A DNA stretch of 64,000 nucleotides from an uncultured Eubacterium sp. (lineage in GTDB: Bacteria; Bacillota; Clostridia; Lachnospirales; Lachnospiraceae). The notes beneath the pieces are model-generated. The model was not told the origin of the DNA and did not search any database. It saw nothing but the letters and a program-made list of their open reading frames with translations. The stretch's first letter is position 1. Every line of letters starts with the position of its first letter. This document shows, one piece after another, positions 7,512 to 14,313 of this stretch. Location: positions 24,047 through 88,046 of the forward strand of contig CAUCXT010000009.1 in assembly GCA_958446835.1 (NCBI GenBank), read 5' to 3'. The position numbers and the translations under genes were made by a program.

Positions 7512-8474
7512 ATGTTTAGAATAGGAATACTTGGTGCGGCAGATATAGCATTCAATAAGTTCATTCCGGCGCTTATGAAGGTTGAAGGCGTGGAGTGTGC
7601 CGGAGTGGCATCTAACTCCCCGGATAAATTAAAGAGGTTTGTTGAAAAGTATAATATACATGTTTACTCGTCATATAATGAGGTTATATGTGATGACAGT
7701 GTTGATTGCGTTTATATACCGCTTCCTCCTGCATTTCACTACGAGTGGGCAAAAAAGGCTCTGCTTGCAGGGAAACACGTATTCCTTGAAAAGCCATCGA
7801 CAACTTCGGCGGATGACACGAAGGAGCTTGTGAAGATAGCCCGAGAAAAGGGGCTTGTGTTACAGGAAAATTATATGTTCCAGTTCCATGCACAGCTAAA
7901 GGAGATAGAGAACATTATCGCGTCCGGTGAGCTTGGTAAGCTGAGACTTATAAGGACAAGCTTCGGATTTCCAAGAAGGGCTGAGGGCGATTTCAGGTAT
8001 GTTAAGGAGCTTGGCGGTGGCACCATGATGGATAATGGAGGCTACACCATTAAGCTTATTGACAGGCTGCTTGGAGAAAGCACAAGACTAATCTCATCAC
8101 GGCTTGATTACGATGAGAAAACGGGTGTTGATATATTCGGAACGGCAGAGTTTGTGAATGATGACGGAGTCATAGCGCAGGCGGCGTTCGGAATGGATTG
8201 TCAGTATCAATGCTCACTTGAACTGTGGGGAAGCAAGGGAAGGCTTACAACAGGAAGAATATATACGGCACCGGATGGCTATAAGCCTGTGGCGCTTATT
8301 GAAACAGGAGCCGGCAGCAGAACAGTAGAGCTACCGTCCTGTGATGCGTTTGAGGAATCAGTTAAAATGTATCTGAGGGCTGTCGAGGATGAAAAGGTTC
8401 GTGACAATATGGCACAGGCGCTCGTAAGACAGGCAGAATTTGTTGATGATATCAGGGGAATGGATAGAAAATGA
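7512..8474 (+). CDS. Gfo/Idh/MocA oxidoreductase, probable NDP-sugar 3-ketoreductase
   Basis: A 320-residue NAD(P)-dependent oxidoreductase. The N-terminal Rossmann domain begins FRIGILGAADIA, the VYIPLPPAFHYEWAKKAL segment follows, and the family EKP motif (VFLEKPSTT) carries the catalytic-region lysine. The C-terminal alpha/beta domain has GGGTMMDNGGYTIKL, equivalent to the GGG..D.G.Y motif. The ATG was chosen because it gives the canonical N-terminus; the longer frame from a TTG adds nine residues. Directly following a 2,3-dehydratase, it most likely reduces the C-3 keto group of the unstable 2,6-dideoxy intermediate, as KijD10 does. It overlaps the next gene by 4 bp (ATGA). Generic sugar dehydrogenase function cannot be excluded. 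Confidence 0.82.
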   Translation: MFRIGILGAADIAFNKFIPALMKVEGVECAGVASNSPDKLKRFVEKYNIHVYSSYNEVICDDSVDCVYIPLPPAFHYEWAKKALLAGKHVFLEKPSTTSADDTKELVKIAREKGLVLQENYMFQFHAQLKEIENIIASGELGKLRLIRTSFGFPRRAEGDFRYVKELGGGTMMDNGGYTIKLIDRLLGESTRLISSRLDYDEKTGVDIFGTAEFVNDDGVIAQAAFGMDCQYQCSLELWGSKGRLTTGRIYTAPDGYKPVALIETGAGSRTVELPSCDAFEESVKMYLRAVEDEKVRDNMAQALVRQAEFVDDIRGMDRK

Positions 8475-10360
8475 AAAATGCAACATCCGGATGGAATAAC
8501 CGTAATTTAATAAATAATATAGTGCAGGTTAACTTTATTGCGCTGTTTTTTGTACTGTTTTTTGCGTTGGCAAGGGTATCGGAGCTGTATGGCACGATAT
8601 GGAGTGACAGCTTCACAAGTCTGGTGGATACAGGTCTGGTTATAAGTACGATATTGCTGCTTATTATGATTGCCGGAATTGCATTTCTTCAGATAAAAGG
8701 GGGATTTATAAGACCTGATTATAGAGATGTGACGGTGTGCGCCCTGCTTGTCACGATTCATTATCTTATAAGAGTCCAGTTGGTTGGAACTCTGCAGCTT
8801 GATGAAGGTCTGACCTGCTATGAATCCTTGGAGAAGCTGTTATATAATCCGGATATGATTATGACAGACTTTTTGCAGGCGGGAAAAATTGCCGACAGAA
8901 ATGCGTATGGTTACTGCTTTTTTGCGCTTATGGGCGAATTCCTTATTCCGGGCCGTGGAACAGGTTTCCAGTGGAGCCAGCTCTTTATGGGAATGGCAGC
9001 GGCAGCTTGTATATATATGACATTCAGGCGACTTTTTCCTAAGGCAAGGCTTATAATACTGTTCTTTGCGGCTCTGGTTGTGTCATTTTCACCTATGGCG
9101 CTTGGAATGTCGACGCTTTGCGGGTTAGAGTATGGAATGACGATGTTTTTTATATATGCTCTGTACTGCTGTGTCAACAAAAAATATATACTGATGGTAT
9201 TCTGGCTTATAATGCTTGGAACAACCAAGAGCTCAGGCATGCTTGTAGCACTGTGCTTTGTGGGAACGTACTTAATCGGGCTGCTTGTGACAACCCTCAG
9301 AAACAAGAAGCAGGAGACACCGGTGCAGAAGGCTGTTGAGGCTGATAACAGCTATGACACGGAGGGTGATGAGTACAATGTAAAGACCGGAATAGTGGCG
9401 ATAGCAGCGATAGCTGTGGCAATGTTTTTCGTATACGGTGTTATCAGGGTGTGTGCGGCGAACGGAATAGCATTTTCAGGTTACTACATCAGAATCAAGC
9501 TTGCACAGCTATATGTGCTCAATTTTAACTGGATATGGCTTATAGTGGTGCTTATGGGTATTGTTATGGTGTATGCCAATATGCGTGTGAGAAGGACACA
9601 CAGAATGGAATTTACGCCATGGCTGGTTATGACAGGCTGTTATGCAGTGTATGTGCTTTATCTTCTGGCATATCCTAAGGCAACACTGCCAAGATACAAT
9701 ATGCTGGCAGACACATTGCTTTCCATGTTCGGTGTGATCATGCTCATCAAGCTTTTTGAGAGGAGAAGGGTGATTCTCTCAACTCTTACGGTCATAGGTG
9801 CTCTTATGCTTGGTGAGACGCTGATTACGATTGACCCTGTGAGTGCGAAGCTGTTCACGAATATGGAGACCAACCGTTTTCCGATACTGTATACTGCGGG
9901 ATTTTCCAAGGATGAAAAATCACTCAATGGAAATCTTGGCGATTACGGTTATTACAATTATCATTATACATTTGTAAACGAGGCAATAGACAGTATTCTC
10001 AAGGAGTATGCTTCGGACACGGATATAGTTGTGGCTTCATCCGCAAATGAAGGAGAGACACAGTTTAGGCAGGACAATATCAAGTGGGATAGAGAAAAAG
10101 GTGAGCTTGTGTACCACAGCGGACAGGCGGACGACTGCTTTGTGAATGTGAACAGAGTGGCGGTTGACGGTGTCCTAAAGCTTGAAAAACTTTCTGAACG
10201 GTTGGTTTATATTGAAATTCCATGGAATCGTGGGGATTCTAAGGCAGCAATAGAAAGAATGAGTGAGTTCTATCAGGTTGATGGACCTAAGGTTATGTAT
10301 GAGGGCTATCAGGGTACGGTACTGTATTATTTCTTCAATCTGAAGGATGAATATAAGTAG
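8471..10360 (+). CDS. Polytopic membrane protein, probable GT-C fold glycosyltransferase
   Basis: A 629-residue integral membrane protein with roughly ten or more hydrophobic segments between residues 20 and 460, followed by a hydrophilic C-terminal domain of about 160 residues. The loop after the third helix has LQLDEGLTCYESLEKL. Acidic residues in this first large external loop are typical of GT-C enzymes (GT39/GT83-like) that use lipid-phosphate sugars. A charged insertion of about 45 residues (polar, QETPVQKAVEADN) interrupts the middle. Translational coupling with the preceding oxidoreductase (ATGA overlap) puts it in the deoxysugar operon. Inference: it transfers the lipid-linked sugar made by the GtrB-like protein to an acceptor outside the cytoplasm. 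No characterised relative was recognised. Confidence 0.65.
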   Translation: MKNATSGWNNRNLINNIVQVNFIALFFVLFFALARVSELYGTIWSDSFTSLVDTGLVISTILLLIMIAGIAFLQIKGGFIRPDYRDVTVCALLVTIHYLIRVQLVGTLQLDEGLTCYESLEKLLYNPDMIMTDFLQAGKIADRNAYGYCFFALMGEFLIPGRGTGFQWSQLFMGMAAAACIYMTFRRLFPKARLIILFFAALVVSFSPMALGMSTLCGLEYGMTMFFIYALYCCVNKKYILMVFWLIMLGTTKSSGMLVALCFVGTYLIGLLVTTLRNKKQETPVQKAVEADNSYDTEGDEYNVKTGIVAIAAIAVAMFFVYGVIRVCAANGIAFSGYYIRIKLAQLYVLNFNWIWLIVVLMGIVMVYANMRVRRTHRMEFTPWLVMTGCYAVYVLYLLAYPKATLPRYNMLADTLLSMFGVIMLIKLFERRRVILSTLTVIGALMLGETLITIDPVSAKLFTNMETNRFPILYTAGFSKDEKSLNGNLGDYGYYNYHYTFVNEAIDSILKEYASDTDIVVASSANEGETQFRQDNIKWDREKGELVYHSGQADDCFVNVNRVAVDGVLKLEKLSERLVYIEIPWNRGDSKAAIERMSEFYQVDGPKVMYEGYQGTVLYYFFNLKDEYK

Positions 10361-10378
10361 AGGAGATGGAGAAACATT

Positions 10379-11494
10379 ATGAAAAAATACATTGATGAGA
10401 TTCCATTGATAATGAAGAATGACAGATCTCTCAATATACTGTTTGTCGGAATGGCGTTGTATTTTGCAGTATTGGGAATATTTAACGGACAGTATCTGCA
10501 GGCGGTGTATATGACGGTGTGCATTCTGGTCTACCTTGTGGGTGCAATGCTTGGTGGTATTAAGAAGTATCTACCGATGGTGCTTTCAATTATGTTTATT
10601 CCTGTTTTGGCAATTGCGGGGATACAGTTTTTGGTGAGCAGGACAATAAGTGACGGATTTCTGAGCTTTGCCGCGGTTATCATGCTGTTTTCCATAGCGG
10701 GCTTTACAAATATAACAGGAGCAAAATGTGTTCCGTTTGCATTTGGAGTAATCGGAAGCATGTTTGTCTTTACAATTAATCAGGATAGTAACGGAATAAT
10801 TATCTGTATTGGGATGATTATTGCTGCAATAATGGTACTTGATGCAACCTATACGGCGGTATCAAAGTATGTATTAGTATGGTTTATGATGTTCTTTATC
10901 CTGAAAATGGTCGGTATAGTATTCTTTCTTAAGAATATTCCGATGAAGGATGGGCTTATGCAGATACTGGCAAAAAATGAGGGCTTATATGTTGTTCTGG
11001 TGATATTAGGATTTGCAAGCCTGCTTCTCAGGGAGAGACATCCGAGAATAAAGTCTGACAGGGATAAGAAGCATATTCCGTCTCTTAAGAGATGGCAGAC
11101 TACCATAGGAATAACATTCGCGGTTTTATTTTTCTGGGGAATAATGAATATGAATGATATCTTCGGAATGCAGCTGCATGATGGGACTAAGACGGTGACC
11201 ACGGCATTGCTCTACATTTATGTGTATATCAATAATTTCGCGGGCGTTCTCGACAATATTCTATCACAGTGCGGGTTCATAGCACTGTTTTTGACAATAG
11301 CACTTATGTGCGCCTTGGCATACAAGGCACTCAATGATTACAGAAAAAAGACGGCAATCGAAGATAAGCTTTTAGGACTTTTTATGATAGGATATATTGT
11401 GAGCTTTTTTTATCTGGACTTTTCTGTTCCTATGACAATTTTTGCCTCGCTTATGGCGGGCTGCATAGTTAACGGAGATTATAAGGTTTCATAA
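10379..11494 (+). CDS. Hypothetical polytopic membrane protein of the glycan cluster
   Basis: A 371-residue, very hydrophobic protein with about ten predicted membrane helices, for instance residues 22-40, 45-65, 70-90, 100-120, 125-150 and 160-180, then further pairs toward the C-terminus. No catalytic motif or family was recognised. A GAGGAGATGGAG ribosome site lies in the 18-bp gap after the GT-C-like gene, so the two are cotranscribed. Possible roles are a polymerase, ligase or accessory subunit of the membrane glycosyltransferase; none can be shown from the sequence. It is the last gene of the glycan cluster, because a promoter for an unrelated gene follows. Confidence 0.6.
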   Translation: MKKYIDEIPLIMKNDRSLNILFVGMALYFAVLGIFNGQYLQAVYMTVCILVYLVGAMLGGIKKYLPMVLSIMFIPVLAIAGIQFLVSRTISDGFLSFAAVIMLFSIAGFTNITGAKCVPFAFGVIGSMFVFTINQDSNGIIICIGMIIAAIMVLDATYTAVSKYVLVWFMMFFILKMVGIVFFLKNIPMKDGLMQILAKNEGLYVVLVILGFASLLLRERHPRIKSDRDKKHIPSLKRWQTTIGITFAVLFFWGIMNMNDIFGMQLHDGTKTVTTALLYIYVYINNFAGVLDNILSQCGFIALFLTIALMCALAYKALNDYRKKTAIEDKLLGLFMIGYIVSFFYLDFSVPMTIFASLMAGCIVNGDYKVS

Positions 11495-11542
11495 TGGACT
11501 TGATGGAGAAAATGATAAATTTGAGAAAATTTGGCTTTTTGG

Positions 11543-11570
11543 TTGCATTTTTCTATAAAAAAGCTATAAT
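11543..11570 (+). promoter_or_regulatory. Sigma-A-type promoter of the zinc-ribbon anchor gene
   Basis: A -35 box TTGCAT (11543-11548) and a perfect -10 box TATAAT (11565-11570) are separated by 16 bp. The start codon is 46 bp downstream of the -10 box, and an AAGGAGG ribosome site lies between. This marks the end of the glycan operon. Confidence 0.7.
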
Positions 11571-11616
11571 TTTTAGTATTAGGGAATTAACTATATAATG
11601 TATAAGGAGGAACAAA

Positions 11617-12489
11617 ATGGCATTTTGTGAAAATTGCGGAAGACCGCTTGCAGATGGAGAAGTATGTAATTGCACCCAGAAAGCTGATGGTGGGAATGTT
11701 AATCAGAATGTGAGCACAGAGCAGCCGGTTGTGGATGGCGGAAAGAAGAAGGGAAAGAAAGGTCTTGTAATTGCTGTACTGGTACTTATAATCGCTGTTG
11801 CAGGAGGTATCGCTTTTTTCTTACATAGCGCGAATGCATATAAGAAGCCGATTGACAGTATAGCAAGTGCTATAAATAAAAAGACTTCAAGTATAGATTC
11901 ACTTGCGGTGACAGTACTTCCGGACTTCGCAGCGTCGGCATATAAGAAGGCTGTAAAGATTATGAAGACATCCGATGATTTTGCTGAGGGATATGATGAA
12001 GCTGAGCAGGCAATTCAGGAGTTTTATGATGAGCTTGATGACAGCTATGACAGTGGATGGAAGATTAAGTTTGACTATGCCGACAAGGAAAAGCTCGAAG
12101 ATGATCAGCTTGAAAGCGTTGCTTCAACATATTCAAGACTTTACACAGCATACTTTGAGTCAGCTTGTGAAGAGATTGCAGGATATGATAAGTATGATTA
12201 TGAGGACTTAGCGGATTCTCTTGGCATTTCAACATCAAAGGCAAAGGATTTATGTAAGGTAGCTGTTAACCTCATGAAGGAATTTAAAGACGTCAAGGTT
12301 ACAGCTGGCTATACTCTTACAGGAAGAGTTGTTATAAGCGCCGGCAGTGATACCCTCTGGAAGTCCGACAAGATGACAGTGAAGGTTATCAAGCTTAACG
12401 GAAGCTGGATGATTGATTATTTATCTGTTATGGATGACCAGAATATAAGTATCTGGGATTTACAGCGCATACTTGGAAGTTATTATTAA
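11617..12489 (+). CDS. Zinc-ribbon, single-pass membrane protein (paralogue of the convergent gene)
   Basis: A 290-residue protein. An N-terminal zinc ribbon has C4-x2-C7 and C17-x-C19 (FCENCGRP, EVCNC). A basic KKKGKKG stretch precedes one membrane helix at about residues 48-67, and a polar, acidic, mostly helical extracytoplasmic domain follows. The C-terminal part (IKFD, DDQL, DSLGIS..A..LC, TAGYTLTGR, VIKLNGSWMID) matches the convergent gene downstream motif for motif, so the two are diverged paralogues. Domain order suggests a cytoplasmic metal-binding head and an outside sensor or folding domain. Function unknown. AAGGAGGAAC precedes the ATG. Confidence 0.75.
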   Translation: MAFCENCGRPLADGEVCNCTQKADGGNVNQNVSTEQPVVDGGKKKGKKGLVIAVLVLIIAVAGGIAFFLHSANAYKKPIDSIASAINKKTSSIDSLAVTVLPDFAASAYKKAVKIMKTSDDFAEGYDEAEQAIQEFYDELDDSYDSGWKIKFDYADKEKLEDDQLESVASTYSRLYTAYFESACEEIAGYDKYDYEDLADSLGISTSKAKDLCKVAVNLMKEFKDVKVTAGYTLTGRVVISAGSDTLWKSDKMTVKVIKLNGSWMIDYLSVMDDQNISIWDLQRILGSYY

Positions 12490-12519
12490 GCCGTTAATAC
12501 AGATTAATAGCCATATAAA

Positions 12520-12553
12520 AAGAACCATGTTCGTACCGGACATGGTTCTTTTC
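12520..12553. terminator. Bidirectional intrinsic terminator between convergent paralogues
   Basis: An 11-bp perfect stem, AAGAACCATGT (12520-12530) with ACATGGTTCTT (12540-12550), has a 9-nt loop. It is followed by T residues on the + strand, and the A-run before it serves the - strand. Confidence 0.85.
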
Positions 12554-12592
12554 ATACACGGAAATCAATTGAGGTAAAGTGGATTATCACAA

Positions 12593-13459
12593 TTAACGTA
12601 CAGTCTTAATGTAATTGTTGTAGATATCCCAGAGAATATCATTGTCTGCCAATGAGTCTATTCCGGTTGCAAGTCTTACTCCATCCTCCCTGCCATCATA
12701 GATACACCATTTTCCGTTAAATTTAATCACTGCAAGAGTTAGTTTTTCTGTCTTATCTACGGTTTCGCCTGCTTTGTTGTAGAGAACATATCTGCCGGTA
12801 ATGTAGTAGCCTGAGCTTACGTTGAATTTTATGTAGCTCTCACAGCGGGAACGTATTATATCACATAGTGATGAAGCACGTCTGTAGGAGATTCCCATGG
12901 AATCGGCGAAGGTCTGGATGTCCTCTTTTCCCATATTGTCGATAGCGTCAATTATCTGCTGATAGGCTGTGGATTGAGCTTCAATCTCATTATATATAAT
13001 GGCAAGCTGGCTGTCATCCATCTTGTCCTTAGTTCCCGTTGTATCGAACTTCATTTTTATGTCGCTTCCACCCGAGGCGGCATTGTCACGATAATATTCC
13101 TCAAGCTGCGTTGGAAGATTTTCAAAATAATCGTAATAGGTGTCTGAGTTGACAATTATCTTGTATGCCTGATTGTAGGCTTTTCTGTCCGATGATGAAT
13201 AGATAAGCTTTAACAGCTTGTTGGTATCTGTTTCACGATTGTTATAAATGCTGCAGATGTCTCTTACAGGCCGCATATAGTCGACATTGCGTATCAGGGC
13301 AAATATGCCGAAGGAGGCAGCGCATATAAGAATGACGGTGAGAGCTGCTATTACTATTTTTTTGGCAGGGCTTGCTTTGGCTTCGGCGGTGTCTTTATGA
13401 TGGTGGTGATGATGCGGCTGTAGGCTTTCATTTTCATGTATTTCGTTTTCAGTGTTCAT
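12593..13459 (-). CDS. Single-pass membrane protein with natural His6 tract (paralogue of the zinc-ribbon protein)
   Basis: A 288-residue protein whose outside domain matches that of the convergent zinc-ribbon gene: IKMKFD, KMDDSQL, DSMGISYRRASSLC, SSGYYITGRYV and LAVIKFNGKWCIYDG. The zinc ribbon is missing. Instead the cytoplasmic N-terminus has a run of six histidines at about residues 17-22 (PHHHHHHK) before a membrane helix at about residues 33-54. The histidine run could replace the ribbon in metal binding, which is speculative. Its start overlaps the end of the TetR gene by 11 bp, and GGAGGAAG lies within that gene, so the pair is translationally coupled. The regulator probably controls it. 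Confidence 0.75.
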   Translation of the reverse strand: MNTENEIHENESLQPHHHHHHKDTAEAKASPAKKIVIAALTVILICAASFGIFALIRNVDYMRPVRDICSIYNNRETDTNKLLKLIYSSSDRKAYNQAYKIIVNSDTYYDYFENLPTQLEEYYRDNAASGGSDIKMKFDTTGTKDKMDDSQLAIIYNEIEAQSTAYQQIIDAIDNMGKEDIQTFADSMGISYRRASSLCDIIRSRCESYIKFNVSSGYYITGRYVLYNKAGETVDKTEKLTLAVIKFNGKWCIYDGREDGVRLATGIDSLADNDILWDIYNNYIKTVR

Positions 13460-14090
13460 GTTCTTCCTCCGTAATAGCGTGACTTTCTATAATATAGTTG
13501 ATGGTGTTGTAAAGGTATGGCTTAAGACCATCAATATCCAATGGGTCATTGTAGAGAATGGCACTGTAGGATATTGAACTGATAAGCTCTATTATCATGA
13601 AAAGCATTATCTCAGGTTCCTTAAACTGTATACCGGAACGCTCGATGAGTGAATAGTACGCCTGCCGGAAATCTATTGAATCATCGGAGCTGTTGGTTGT
13701 AAGAGCCTTTTTGAAAATAGCCCAGCTTAAGTTCTTTGATATAAAGGTTAGCAGAGCTTTATTTTCGGTGAACTGGTTGATGACGTTGTCCGCAATAAAG
13801 AGAAATGTCTTCTTGAAACATTCAAGCCCTGAGTACTGTTCCTCAATCCGGGACTGCTTTAAAGCCTCCAATGCTTTGCTTAGAACAAGTCCGGACTGGT
13901 GGCTTATAAGCTTATTGCGGATATCGTATTTATCCTTGAAATAGAGATAGAATGTTCCCTTTGCAATGCCTGCCTGTTCCGATATCTCAGAAATGCTTGT
14001 CTTGTTGACCCCCTTTGTTGTGAACAGCTCAAATGCTGTGTTAAGCAGTGAGAGCCTTTTATGTTGTTTATTCTCTTCGGCCTTACCCAT
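13449..14090 (-). CDS. TetR/AcrR family transcriptional regulator
   Basis: A 213-residue TetR-family protein. The N-terminal helix-turn-helix covers about residues 12-58, with FTTKGVNKTSISEISEQAG and GTFYLYFKDKYD as the recognition-helix region. The C-terminal ligand domain is helical and unlike any I can assign to a ligand. The tail is acidic and His-containing (EEEHEH). AAAGGAAC precedes the ATG. It is the first gene of a two-gene unit with the His-tract membrane protein. Autoregulation is usual for the family, but I see no obvious palindrome over its promoter. Confidence 0.9.
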   Translation of the reverse strand: MGKAEENKQHKRLSLLNTAFELFTTKGVNKTSISEISEQAGIAKGTFYLYFKDKYDIRNKLISHQSGLVLSKALEALKQSRIEEQYSGLECFKKTFLFIADNVINQFTENKALLTFISKNLSWAIFKKALTTNSSDDSIDFRQAYYSLIERSGIQFKEPEIMLFMIIELISSISYSAILYNDPLDIDGLKPYLYNTINYIIESHAITEEEHEH

Positions 14091-14122
14091 AACGACGTTC
14101 CTTTCAAAATAACTCTTCTACT

Positions 14123-14150
14123 ATTTTACCCCATTTCAGCTTTTTTTCAA
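14123..14150 (-). promoter_or_regulatory. Promoter of the tetR-membrane protein unit
   Basis: Read on the - strand, a -35 box TTGAAA (14145-14150) and a -10 box TAAAAT (14123-14128) are separated by 16 bp, 33 bp before the TetR start codon. Confidence 0.55.
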
Positions 14151-14213
14151 ATTAAAAATTATTATTTTTTAAAATAAGATGCGGTAAAGCTTATAAATTC
14201 AATATGAAATAGC

Positions 14214-14242
14214 TGGAAAAGTGTTTGAGCAGGTGTTACAAT
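14214..14242 (+). promoter_or_regulatory. Extended -10 promoter of the repeat-protein gene
   Basis: The -10 box TACAAT (14237-14242) is preceded by TG one base upstream, an extended -10 element. A weak -35 box TGGAAA (14214-14219) lies 17 bp away. The region between this and the divergent TetR promoter is AT-rich and shows nothing else. Confidence 0.4.
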
Positions 14243-14313
14243 AATATATTATAGTGTTTTAAGGATTACGGCAGACTGTATACATTAATGGTTGAAGGAA
14301 GGGTAAGCAGATA

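Noticed and set aside
13394..13411. His6 run as a cloning tag or vector contamination
   Set aside because: It uses mixed CAT/CAC codons, lies inside a protein homologous to its neighbour, and is flanked by native genes with normal ribosome sites.
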